NCBI GenBank assembly: GCA_937907605.1
Contig: CALCYI010000069.1
Location: 1 to 11,035 of the forward strand
Source of the DNA: an uncultured Clostridia bacterium
Lineage (GTDB): Bacteria > Bacillota > Clostridia > Oscillospirales > Acutalibacteraceae
Direction of reading: 5' to 3'
DNA: 11,035 nucleotides
Below, piece after piece: positions 1-6,746 of this stretch. The notes beneath the pieces were generated by a model that was not told the DNA's origin, searched no databases, and worked only from the letters and a program-made list of their open reading frames with translations. How positions within the stretch are numbered: position 1 is the first letter of the stretch; each line of letters starts with the position of its first letter. Both the position numbers and the translations under genes were made by a program.

Positions 1-1332
1 TCTTTTTTCAAAGAACCTAACGGCTACCTGACCGAACTGAGCGTACGAGAGCACGTCCTCGTCGCTCGGGTCAAATTCAAGTATTTCGCTTCTGAATTTT
101 TCGATAGTATCGCTTAGTAAATCAGCGGGACGGCAGTCGATAATATCGCCGTCGGGGACGATTTTATTCCTGAACTCAGGGTTTATTGCACACGGAGTCC
201 TTCCGTACTTACCCGCAACCAAATCCCTGAATTCGTTAGTTATCATCTTATACCTTTCGCCCGTAATAACGTTAAATACAGCCTGTGTTCCTACAATCTG
301 AGAGGTCGGAGTAACAAGGGGCGGATAGCCCGAATCCTCCCTTACCCTCGGAACCTCGGCAAGCACGTCAAGAAGCTTATCCTCCTTGCCCGCCTGCTTA
401 AGCTGTGAATTAAGATTTGAGAGCATACCGCCGGGCACCTGATACAAAAGCGTATTTGCGTCAACGCCGAGCATTTTGGGGTCGAGAAGTCCAACGGAAA
501 TATACTTTTCTCTCAGTTTATTGAAGAATTCCCTTATTTCAGCAAGCGCGCTGAGGTCAAGCCCCGTATCGTACTGTGTACCGCTCAGCGCCGCGACCAT
601 GGATTCCGTCGCGGGATGCGAGGTACCGAGCGCCAGCGGCGACATAGCGGTATCAATAATATCAACTCCCGCCTCTATTCCCTTTAACTGCACCATTGAG
701 GCTAAGCCCGAGGTGTAATGGGAATGAAGCTGAATCGGGATACCAACCGTTTCCTTAAGAGCCTTTACAAGCTCGTAGGTTTTATACGGCGTAAGAAGCC
801 CCGCCATATCCTTAATACATATTGAGGCGGCGCCGGCGCTTTCAAGCTCCTTTGCATAACGACAATAATATTCAGTATCAAAAACGGGACCCGTAGTATA
901 GGAAATTGCTGCCTGTACGTGCCCGCCGTACTTATTAGCGGAGTTAATAGCGGTCTGTAAATTCCTCACGTCGTTGAGCGCGTCGAAGATACGCAGAATG
1001 TCAATACCGTTATCTATGCTCTTTTTTACAAAGTAGTCAACCACCTCGTCGCTGTAATGACGGTAGCCGAGCATATTCTGCCCTCTGAAAAGCATCTGAA
1101 GCTTTGTATTAGGACAGCTTTTTCTGATAATACGAAGCCTTTCCCACGGGTCCTCGTCAAGAAATCTGAGACAGGAATCAAAGGTCGCGCCGCCCCAGCA
1201 TTCAAGCGAGTGAAAGCCTATTCTATCAAGGGCTGGAAGAATATCAACGAATTCCTCCGTCCTCATTCTCGTTGCAATAAGCGACTGATGAGCGTCGCGG
1301 AGAACGGTTTCGGTTATTTTTACTTTTGCCAT
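1..1332 (-). CDS. oadA: Oxaloacetate decarboxylase alpha subunit / pyruvate carboxyltransferase (5S-type), partial at its C-terminus
   Basis: Transfers a carboxyl group between oxaloacetate (or pyruvate) and a biotin prosthetic group in the cytoplasm. The 444 codons visible begin MAKVKITETVLRDAHQS. The TIM-barrel carboxyltransferase signatures are all present: LRDAHQS with metal ligand Asp13, ECWGGATFD near residue 45, FRGQN near 82, the active-site lysine in IKDMAG (Lys174), and the metal-binding HSH (His203, His205). The conserved carboxylase domain then runs to GQVAVRFFEKR at the window edge, close to where family members without a fused biotin domain end. The biotin domain is supplied by the separate gene 11 bp upstream. 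The start is supported by AAGGAA (minus strand, 1345-1340) 7 nt before the ATG; this site overlaps the upstream stop codon, suggesting translational coupling. The family is secure. Whether it works in a Na+-pumping decarboxylase or a soluble transcarboxylase cannot be settled here, because no beta subunit is visible. Confidence 0.93.
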   Translation of the reverse strand, partial: MAKVKITETVLRDAHQSLIATRMRTEEFVDILPALDRIGFHSLECWGGATFDSCLRFLDEDPWERLRIIRKSCPNTKLQMLFRGQNMLGYRHYSDEVVDYFVKKSIDNGIDILRIFDALNDVRNLQTAINSANKYGGHVQAAISYTTGPVFDTEYYCRYAKELESAGAASICIKDMAGLLTPYKTYELVKALKETVGIPIQLHSHYTSGLASMVQLKGIEAGVDIIDTAMSPLALGTSHPATESMVAALSGTQYDTGLDLSALAEIREFFNKLREKYISVGLLDPKMLGVDANTLLYQVPGGMLSNLNSQLKQAGKEDKLLDVLAEVPRVREDSGYPPLVTPTSQIVGTQAVFNVITGERYKMITNEFRDLVAGKYGRTPCAINPEFRNKIVPDGDIIDCRPADLLSDTIEKFRSEILEFDPSDEDVLSYAQFGQVAVRFFEKR

Positions 1333-1343
1333 AAATGATTTCC

Positions 1344-1694
1344 TTATTTAATAGTTACGAGAAGCTGACCCGCTTCAACCGTGTCGCCCTTGCGAACCTC
1401 TATGCTTGCAACGGTACCGTCTGACGGAGCTACAATGCCGTTTTCCATCTTCATTGCTTCAAGTATCATAAGAGTATCGCCCGTCTTAACGGGGCTGCCC
1501 GTCTGTACCTTAATATCAAGGATATTACCCGGCATCGGCGCTTCAACCTTAATTGAGCCTTTTTCGTATACCGGCGCTACAGCAGGAGCAGGCGCGCTCT
1601 GAGGCTTAACGGGCGCGGCGGAAGCAGAGGAGGTACTCTCCTCAACCGTTACGTCGTACTGAACTCCGTTTACTGTAATTTTATAGCTTTTCAT
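1344..1694 (-). CDS. Biotin carboxyl carrier protein of a decarboxylase/transcarboxylase (1.3S / gamma type)
   Basis: A 116-residue carrier that shuttles CO2 on a swinging biotin arm between the two flanking carboxyltransferases. It starts MKSYKITVNGVQYDVTVEE, typical of the transcarboxylase 1.3S and glutaconyl/methylmalonyl-CoA decarboxylase carrier subunits. An Ala/Pro/Ser-rich flexible linker follows at about residues 22-42. The biotinyl/lipoyl beta-barrel spans about 48-115, with the biotinylation motif EAMKMEN and acceptor Lys82. GGAGG (1706-1702) lies 7 nt before the ATG. The gene begins 14 bp after the upstream carboxyltransferase and ends 11 bp before oadA, so the three are one operon. 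Size and motif order match the family closely. Modification requires a biotin ligase encoded elsewhere. Confidence 0.93.
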   Translation of the reverse strand: MKSYKITVNGVQYDVTVEESTSSASAAPVKPQSAPAPAVAPVYEKGSIKVEAPMPGNILDIKVQTGSPVKTGDTLMILEAMKMENGIVAPSDGTVASIEVRKGDTVEAGQLLVTIK

Positions 1695-1708
1695 ATATAA
1701 ACCTCCGA

Positions 1709-2950
1709 TTATTTAACCGAATGCTTTCTCGGTATTGTGGTTTCTCTTTTTGACGAGAGCATATCAAGATAGAAGGAAAGCCTCTCCTTCGTAAGCTCCC
1801 TTGGGAACACCTCGTCAACTGCTCCGCTTTCGGCGGCAGTATTTATGTTAGCGAGCGTTTCCTCATATTCTCTTTCAAGCGCTTCCCTGCTCTCCCCGTT
1901 TGCGAGGCGGTCATTCCATAAAAACGCGACCGCGCTTTGAGTATTCATAGGAGAAGCCTTCGCGCCCTCCCACGCGAGAGTGATATCGGCATTTGCGCCC
2001 TTGCCTGCAAGGATAACGTACGCGCCCGCCGCGGAATAATCAGTAACCAGACTGATTTTTGGGCAGGTCGCCGAAGCATATGCGGATAAAAGCTTCTCAC
2101 AGGCAATAAGCGTTGAAGCGTCGTTTTCTCTGCTTATTCCCTTTGAATCAGCAATTGTTATTACGGGAAGATTATAAGCGTCACAGAGCTTGATTAAAGC
2201 CTCCGCTTTATATGCTCTTGATGGGGTGAGCTCTACATTTTCAAAGCACACAAAGCCTGCAACTATTCCGTTTACAGTGGTAATAAGGGTTCTTACGCCA
2301 TTGGCGTAGCCGCCTTTGAGCTCCGCGGTAATTATATTATCGGAGGCGACGGAAATAACGTCGCCGTAAACGTCGCTTTCAGCCTCGTCAAGCTCAAACA
2401 CGGGCGGAGCAGAAAGATTATTGGCAGGCAGAAGCGAAATAAAGCTCTGCGCCATATCGCACGCTTCTTCAAAGCTGTCGGCAAGGCAGTCAACCGCACC
2501 GTTTTCATAACCGTCCGAGGCGGTTGCTTCGCTTGGCGGTGAAATATAAAAATCGCTTCCCTTTACTGCGATTACAACGTCGGCTCCATAAGCCATAGCG
2601 GCAGTCACGCCGAGGCAGTTTCCGTCAACTATTGATATCTGCGGTACAACGCCCGACAGGCGTGACGAAAGCTTTACAAGCTCACCATAGGCGTAGAGCG
2701 CTTCAAAGCCCTCGCTCAGAGCAACGCCGTCGGAATTGTAAACTCCGATAATCGGACATCCCGTCTTTTCGGAAAGCTCATACGCCTTTTTTATCTTATT
2801 CACGGACGAAGTATCCACAGCCTGTGAAAGCTCAAAGGAATATACCTTACAGCCGCAGATTTCGCCGTAGCCTATATGAGTAATAAGTTCATCAATGGCG
2901 TTAATTTCACAAAAGCAGCCCTCGTCATACAGTTTTTCAAGCTTAGTCAT
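1709..2950 (-). CDS. Divergent, compact carboxyltransferase (crotonase-fold, MmdA/12S/PCC-beta-like)
   Basis: First gene of the operon; 413 residues against roughly 500-520 for MmdA, 12S or PCC-beta proteins. Both halves of the carboxyltransferase fold can be followed. The N-terminal half has LYDEGCFCEIN (family: LLDEGSFxE), IGYGEICG, GCPIIGVYNSDG, GVVPQISIVDGNCLG and AYGADVVIAV. The C-terminal half has VNGIVAGFV (226-234), LPVITIADSKG, YASATCPKISLVTDYSAAGAY and ADITLAW. It lacks about 40 N-terminal residues that usually precede LLDEGSF. Several glycine-rich motifs are altered: SGGARIQEG reads SDGVALSEG (73-81), YGGAY reads SAAGAY (306-311), and AVMGPEGAV reads ASPMNTQSAV (332-341). The normal partner would be an acyl-CoA such as methylmalonyl-CoA or malonyl-CoA; the changes make substrate and even activity uncertain. 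GGAGG (2960-2956) precedes the ATG by 5 nt. Expression is likely from the near-consensus promoter at 2984-3012. Confidence 0.85.
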   Translation of the reverse strand: MTKLEKLYDEGCFCEINAIDELITHIGYGEICGCKVYSFELSQAVDTSSVNKIKKAYELSEKTGCPIIGVYNSDGVALSEGFEALYAYGELVKLSSRLSGVVPQISIVDGNCLGVTAAMAYGADVVIAVKGSDFYISPPSEATASDGYENGAVDCLADSFEEACDMAQSFISLLPANNLSAPPVFELDEAESDVYGDVISVASDNIITAELKGGYANGVRTLITTVNGIVAGFVCFENVELTPSRAYKAEALIKLCDAYNLPVITIADSKGISRENDASTLIACEKLLSAYASATCPKISLVTDYSAAGAYVILAGKGANADITLAWEGAKASPMNTQSAVAFLWNDRLANGESREALEREYEETLANINTAAESGAVDEVFPRELTKERLSFYLDMLSSKRETTIPRKHSVK

Positions 2951-2983
2951 AGTAACCTCCGAAGGTTTCTAAATATATTATTT

Positions 2984-3012
2984 ATTATATTATAATTCAA
3001 AAAATATATCAA
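2984..3012 (-). promoter_or_regulatory. Sigma-A-type promoter of the biotin decarboxylase operon
   Basis: Reading the minus strand, TTGATA (3012-3007) and TATAAT (2989-2984) are separated by exactly 17 bp. This is a near-consensus vegetative promoter with a predicted start near 2977 and a leader of about 27 nt carrying GGAGG. An overlapping second TATAAT (2994-2989) has poorer spacing. It drives all three genes at 2950-1. No operator-like repeat is obvious around it. Confidence 0.7.
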
Positions 3013-3046
3013 CAGAAAAATAAATATAAACAGATTAAAAAATTTG

Positions 3047-3074
3047 TTGAAAAAGCACGAATATATGATACAAT
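3047..3074 (+). promoter_or_regulatory. Promoter of the RNA methyltransferase gene, implying a leaderless mRNA
   Basis: TTGAAA (3047-3052) and TACAAT (3069-3074) are 16 bp apart. The predicted transcription start is about position 3080-3082, which coincides with the ATG at 3081. No Shine-Dalgarno sequence lies upstream of that ATG. The region is shared back-to-back with the leftward promoter at 2984-3012, so the whole 130-bp gap between the genes is accounted for. Confidence 0.5.
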
Positions 3075-3080
3075 GTTTTC

Positions 3081-4241
3081 ATGGATAATTTAATTTGTAA
3101 AATGCATAAAAGGTGCGGCGGATGTCAGCTCCAGGGGTACGGCTACGCCGAGCAGCTCGAATACAAGCAAAGGCAGGTAAACCGTCTCCTTTCGGGCTAT
3201 TGCAGGGTTAACAGAATAATCGGTATGGATAATCCGCTTCATTACAGGAACAAGGTGCAGGCGGCTTTTTATTATGACAAAAAACGGCAGCGCTGCGCCT
3301 CGGGCGTATTTCAGAGCAATTCGGGGAAAATAGTTCCCGTAGACTCCTGTATGATTGAGGACGTCATATCCGATAAAATCATTATTACGATAAGAAGGCT
3401 CTGTGATTCCTTTAAAATAAAGCCGTACGACCCACTGAGGAACAACGGCTTTATTCGTCATACTCTCGTAAGAAGGGGCTTTAACAGCGGAGAAATAATG
3501 GTAGTTATCGTTTCGGCAACTCCCGTTTTCCCGTCAAGGAACAACTTTGTAAAGGCGCTGCTTAAGGAGCATCCCGAGATAACCACAATAGTCCATAATG
3601 TTAATCCTTATGAAAAAAATCTTCTCCTCGGAGAAAGGAGTAATATACTATACGGCAAGGGATATATTGAGGACACGCTTTGCGGATGTACCTTCAGGAT
3701 ATCCCCCGCTTCGTTTTATCAGATAAACCCAGTTCAATGCGAAAAGCTGTACAGCAAGGCGATTGAATTTGCAGGGCTCAGCGGTAAAGAGAGCGTATTT
3801 GATTCGTACTGCGGAACGGGTACAATAGGAATAATTGCTTCGGCAAAGGCAAAAAGCGTAATCGGCGCTGAGGTCAACAGGGACGCAGTACGCGACGCTA
3901 TTTTTAATGCAAAGAGAAATAATATTAAAAGCATATGCTTTGAATGCGCCGACGCGGGAGAATATCTCAGCGAGGCTGCAAGGAATAAAGCTCATTTCGA
4001 CACGGTAATTATGGACCCGCCGCGCGCCGGCTCAAGCAAAAAATTTTTAAATTCCGTTATAAAAATAAATCCGCAGAGGATTGTTTATATATCATGCAAT
4101 CCCGTAACTCTCGCAAGGGATTTAGAGATTATAACCGCAAGGAACTATAAGGTTAAAGAAATCCAGCCGTATGATATGTTCCCGTATACGAAGCATATTG
4201 AAACCTTAGTGAAAATTGAGAGAGTAAAAAATGAAAAGTAA
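3081..4241 (+). CDS. RNA (uracil-C5)-methyltransferase, TrmA/RlmC/RlmD family
   Basis: A SAM-dependent enzyme that makes 5-methyluridine in 23S rRNA or tRNA; 386 residues. An Fe-S cluster motif is visible as Cys6, Cys13-GG-Cys16 and Cys90 (VDSCMIED). Further on come SFYQIN (211-216), SAM motif I DSYCGTGTIG (241-250), IMDPPRAG (310-317), the nucleophile in YISCNP (Cys339), and the terminal DMFPYTKHIETL with the probable base Glu374. There is no N-terminal TRAM domain, so it resembles RlmC in architecture more than RlmD. The target, 23S U747/U1939 or otherwise, cannot be read from the sequence. ATG 3081 is preferred over the in-frame ATG at 3102 because it keeps Cys6 of the cluster. It has no ribosome binding site, matching the leaderless promoter. 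The last 11 bp overlap the next gene. Confidence 0.92.
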   Translation: MDNLICKMHKRCGGCQLQGYGYAEQLEYKQRQVNRLLSGYCRVNRIIGMDNPLHYRNKVQAAFYYDKKRQRCASGVFQSNSGKIVPVDSCMIEDVISDKIIITIRRLCDSFKIKPYDPLRNNGFIRHTLVRRGFNSGEIMVVIVSATPVFPSRNNFVKALLKEHPEITTIVHNVNPYEKNLLLGERSNILYGKGYIEDTLCGCTFRISPASFYQINPVQCEKLYSKAIEFAGLSGKESVFDSYCGTGTIGIIASAKAKSVIGAEVNRDAVRDAIFNAKRNNIKSICFECADAGEYLSEAARNKAHFDTVIMDPPRAGSSKKFLNSVIKINPQRIVYISCNPVTLARDLEIITARNYKVKEIQPYDMFPYTKHIETLVKIERVKNEK

Positions 4242-5133
4242 CATCAAAAAATTATTAATAGTACCTTCATTACTTTTAGTTCTCGTTCCGGCAATTACAG
4301 CGAATGCGATGAATTATGATTATCTGCAAAGGGAAAAATGGATATCTGACTCAAAGATAATTTCAGAACCCGTAAATAATTCATCGGGTGAATATGAAAT
4401 CTACGGTGATTTCAAGTATTACATAGACGAAGACAATTTCTGTATATACAATTACTTTTCATTAAGCGGTAACAATTTATACGAAGATAACGAGGAAGTA
4501 AGAATTTCATATACAATTACTCTCCCGAAGGATATTTACAAATTTGAGGTTGACAAGAACGGTATTATAACCGAAACGTCCTATGAAGCGGAACGCTCCT
4601 TTGATGTCAAAACAGTTTTTAACTCTGCTGACGGAGTTTATATTGTAGCGTTGCAATATAAGTATCCGAAAAACGAGGAGGTTGCAGCAATTGAAATAGG
4701 CTTCTATGACGGCGTTCGTAAATATTCGATAAACGAAAAGCCGCTTTATATTGAATACTTCCCGAACTCAAAGTCTACCGAGAATAAAGAGTCAACGACT
4801 AAAAAGAGCAAAACCACAACAAAAAAGAACAGCAGTAAACAAGGTACTACTAAAAAACAGCAAACCACTAAATATTCTCTATCAGGGCGTTATTCACAAA
4901 GCAGCGAGGGCAAAACACAGTTTGAGCCGTCTGGCAATTATACATCCGAAGGCTCAGTTGAGAGCAATTCCGAAAGCACAGACGAAAGCTTATCAGACGC
5001 TTTACCGACAAAGCATATGTCTCTCGCTTCAAAAGCTGCGGCAATCGGCGCAGGTATCCTTGCCTTTGCAGGAGTAGGGCTACTGATAGGTTCTTCGTTT
5101 ATTAAGGATAAGAAAAAAGATACGGAGAATTAA
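4231..5133 (+). CDS. Secreted, membrane-anchored protein of unknown function
   Basis: I do not recognise a family. The 300 residues show a clear surface-protein layout. A signal peptide spans about 1-26 (Lys-rich start, LLIVPSLLLVLVPAI core, cleavage probably after ANA). A probable beta-rich extracellular domain of about 150 residues follows (28-178), rich in Tyr, Asp, Glu and Asn. Next is a low-complexity Ser/Thr/Lys linker (about 180-260) with repeated TTKK segments. A C-terminal membrane helix spans about 268-290, followed by a Lys/Asp-rich cytoplasmic tail. There is no LPxTG motif. It starts inside the methyltransferase gene (11 bp overlap) with GAGAGAG (4218-4224) as a weak ribosome binding site, so it depends on transcription from 3047-3074. 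It appears more AT-rich than its neighbours, with many AAA, AAT and TAT codons, as often seen in fast-evolving surface proteins. Confidence 0.8.
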   Translation: MKSNIKKLLIVPSLLLVLVPAITANAMNYDYLQREKWISDSKIISEPVNNSSGEYEIYGDFKYYIDEDNFCIYNYFSLSGNNLYEDNEEVRISYTITLPKDIYKFEVDKNGIITETSYEAERSFDVKTVFNSADGVYIVALQYKYPKNEEVAAIEIGFYDGVRKYSINEKPLYIEYFPNSKSTENKESTTKKSKTTTKKNSSKQGTTKKQQTTKYSLSGRYSQSSEGKTQFEPSGNYTSEGSVESNSESTDESLSDALPTKHMSLASKAAAIGAGILAFAGVGLLIGSSFIKDKKKDTEN

Positions 5134-5147
5134 ACACCGTATCTTTT
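5115..5147. terminator. Bidirectional terminator embedded in two convergent coding regions
   Basis: AAAAGATACGG (5115-5125) pairs perfectly with CCGTATCTTTT (5137-5147), giving an 11-bp stem and an 11-nt loop. A-runs on the left and T-runs on the right make it usable from both strands. The left arm lies in the 3' end of the surface-protein gene and the right arm in the 3' end of the pseudopeptidase gene. Both stop codons (5131-5133 plus, 5132-5130 minus) fall in the loop. Confidence 0.75.
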
Positions 5148-6098
5148 ATTTATTACCGCTTTTAAAACGTATTCGTCAAACCATTTTTCAGACATCGTAT
5201 AGTGTCCGTCGACGCCGATTTCAGCCCCGCTCGTTGCCTGCGCTTTAAAACGAACGGGTATACCGTTTTCAAGCTGCACGCCGTCGATAGATAAATATTC
5301 ATAGGGCTTAATAATCCCGTATTTTATTTTGTCCTCCTTCGTCATTACGGCGTCCGTTCCGAAAAGGTCTGTACTATCTATAAAATCGGTATCAAGTATG
5401 CCGAGCATGGCGTTTGACTGGTGCCTCGTATCAGCGAGAACCACTACCTGCTCGCCCGCCTTGAGCTGATTAACCACGAGTGCTTTGCTGCAGGGCATTT
5501 CCTCATAATCTGTAAGGTCTATTATGCTTTCATAAAAGCCGAGCGGCGTTAATCCCTCAAGGTTTATTATTTCGTCTTTATTATTCATATAGGATATTAC
5601 AAATTCCTCGGGAGGCTCGCCGAGCTTGTCATTAAGAATACTTTTAATATTTGCGATAATGCCCTCGGGCGTATTCTCTCCCCTGTCAAGCTCCGCAAAG
5701 CCGAGCTTAAGCCTATTGTTAACGACATATAGCGCGCTCCCGGTATGTCCGCAATGCTCATCGGGCATAGCGGAAAGGGGCGCAAGCCCGTATTTTTTCA
5801 CAAGATACGAAAACCTGCTCCAGTCGCACGAATTATCAATATCCTTTAATAATACCGAGCGGTCGCCCTTTGCATATGCGTTGATATACTGAGCGCTTTT
5901 TTCAAGTATGTCGTAGTAAATCAGATATGCGGTACTGAGGCGGAAGTTTTTCTGCTTCATATTAAGTTTTCTTTCAACCGCCTGTCTTATCGGGTTAAGG
6001 GAGGCAAATATCCAAGAGGTATCCGCGCCCTTACGGTCGGTTACGCCCTCGTCCCATAGGTCAATATTATATTCGTGAGAAATATTAAACTGTTTCAT
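5130..6098 (-). CDS. Catalytically degenerate aminopeptidase C / bleomycin hydrolase homologue (C1B pseudopeptidase)
   Basis: 322 residues; active C1B enzymes have about 440-450. Homology is visible along the length: VTDRKGADTSWIFASLNPIRQ (family: TNQKQTGRCWxFAALN), FRLSTAYLIYYDILEKS, DWSRFSYLVKKYGLAPLSAMP, LGEPPEEF, LTPLGFY, NQLKAGEQVVV, GILDTDFIDSTDLFGTD and GHYTMSEKWFDEYV. By my alignment the oxyanion Gln is Arg22, the nucleophile Cys is Ser28, the catalytic His is Glu267 (usual SLMTHAM region reads IIKPYEY), and the catalytic Asn of VENSWG is Ala288 (AQATSG). About 40 N-terminal residues and the C-terminal arm of PepC are also missing. A proteolytic role is therefore unlikely; a binding or scaffolding role is inference. 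No signal peptide is seen, so it is cytosolic. AAAGGTGA (6111-6104) precedes the ATG. Its stop overlaps the convergent gene by 4 bp. Confidence 0.85.
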   Translation of the reverse strand: MKQFNISHEYNIDLWDEGVTDRKGADTSWIFASLNPIRQAVERKLNMKQKNFRLSTAYLIYYDILEKSAQYINAYAKGDRSVLLKDIDNSCDWSRFSYLVKKYGLAPLSAMPDEHCGHTGSALYVVNNRLKLGFAELDRGENTPEGIIANIKSILNDKLGEPPEEFVISYMNNKDEIINLEGLTPLGFYESIIDLTDYEEMPCSKALVVNQLKAGEQVVVLADTRHQSNAMLGILDTDFIDSTDLFGTDAVMTKEDKIKYGIIKPYEYLSIDGVQLENGIPVRFKAQATSGAEIGVDGHYTMSEKWFDEYVLKAVINKRYGV

Positions 6099-6192
6099 TT
6101 AAATCACCTTTTAAATATTAGCACAGTGTAAAGGACTTTACAATAATTACTTTTTCTGTTATTCTATATAAAAGTAAAAGCTGAGGTAATAT
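6099..6192. promoter_or_regulatory. Divergent promoter region between the pseudopeptidase and the YbaK gene
   Basis: The 94-bp gap must start transcription in both directions. Rightward, TTTACA (6137-6142) lies 17 bp before TATTCT (6160-6165), and a TATAAA occurs at 6167-6172. Leftward, TTGTAA (6143-6138) lies 17 bp before TAATAT (6120-6115). Each matches consensus only moderately, and the leftward start predicted from it would fall within the ribosome binding site, so the leftward assignment is weak. Confidence 0.4.
6127..6142. repeat. Perfect inverted repeat TGTAAAG-GA-CTTTACA, candidate operator
   Basis: Two 7-bp half-sites are separated by 2 bp. The repeat sits near the middle of the divergent intergenic region and overlaps both candidate -35 elements. 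No T-run follows, so it does not read as a terminator. A dimeric repressor bound here could shut off both directions. It does not resemble the G/C-tract operators of CsoR proteins, so the regulator encoded downstream at 6747 is not an obvious ligand. Confidence 0.45.
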
Positions 6193-6744
6193 ATGATTAA
6201 CGTAAGCGAGGTTAAATACGGCGCACCAACGGAGTTTAAAAGCGAGCTCCAGAGGATAACATACGAAGCCCTTGAAAAGCTTGGTATTGACTATATCCGC
6301 GTGGATAACGACGAGGCGCGCACTATGGAGGACTGTATTGCAATTAACGAAAGGCTTAGGTGCAAGGTGGTAAAAACGCTTTTCCTTTGCAACAGGCAGA
6401 AAACGAGCTTCTACCTCTTCATAACCGAGGGCGATAAGCCGTTTGTTACAAGGATTTTTTCAAAGGTGCTTGGCATATCCCGCGTATCCTTTGCACCGCC
6501 CGAGCTGCTATTAAGCCTCGCGGGCGTTGAGCCCGGGGCGACGACTGTTTTCGCGGCACTTATAGATAATAACAAAGCAATAAACGTTGTGATTGACGAG
6601 GATATACTCAAAGAGGAATACTTCGGCTGTACTGACGGCACGCTCACAACATATATGAGAATTAAAACTGACGACGTATTCCGTATACTTGACTACACGA
6701 AACACAAAGCAAAAATCATAGACGTAAATATAACGGGAGAATAA
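6193..6744 (+). CDS. YbaK/ProX-type aminoacyl-tRNA editing-domain protein
   Basis: 183 residues, a single free-standing editing domain of the kind that hydrolyses mischarged aminoacyl-tRNA (Ala- or Cys-tRNAPro in studied members) in the cytosol. Family features are the central lysine segment CKVVKTLFLCNR (57-68), SFYLFITEGDKPF, RVSFAPPELLLSLAGVEPGATTVFAAL (usual GVxPGSVTPFGL), the strand KAINVVIDEDIL, and GCTDGTLTTYMRIKTDDVFRIL in place of the usual HPxxNTATVxLSxxDLxRFL. The layout is closest to the ProX/PrdX branch; substrate tRNA is not predictable here. GAGG (6183-6186) lies 6 nt before the ATG. The stop is 2 bp from the CsoR-type gene, so the two are co-transcribed. No prolyl-tRNA synthetase is nearby. 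Confidence 0.85.
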   Translation: MINVSEVKYGAPTEFKSELQRITYEALEKLGIDYIRVDNDEARTMEDCIAINERLRCKVVKTLFLCNRQKTSFYLFITEGDKPFVTRIFSKVLGISRVSFAPPELLLSLAGVEPGATTVFAALIDNNKAINVVIDEDILKEEYFGCTDGTLTTYMRIKTDDVFRILDYTKHKAKIIDVNITGE

Positions 6745-6746
6745 AA

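Noticed and set aside
1057..1338. Plus-strand open frame of 93 codons opposite the start of oadA.
   Set aside because: The opposite strand encodes the conserved LRDAHQS, ECWGGATFD and FRGQN motifs of oadA over the same bases; the plus-strand product resembles nothing.
3090..3461. A 123-codon minus-strand open frame inside the methyltransferase gene.
   Set aside because: It lies wholly antisense to a gene with complete family motifs, has no ribosome binding site and shows no recognisable domain.
5130..6098. The C1B homologue as an active serine-type hydrolase using Ser28 in place of Cys.
   Set aside because: The His and Asn partners and the oxyanion Gln are also replaced by Glu, Ala and Arg, so a simple Cys-to-Ser exchange would not leave a working triad.
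6127..6142. The palindrome as the binding site of the CsoR-type protein encoded nearby.
   Set aside because: Known CsoR/RcnR operators carry G/C tracts flanked by AT-rich ends, whereas this repeat has an AT-rich half-site with no such tract. It is kept only as an operator for an unspecified regulator.
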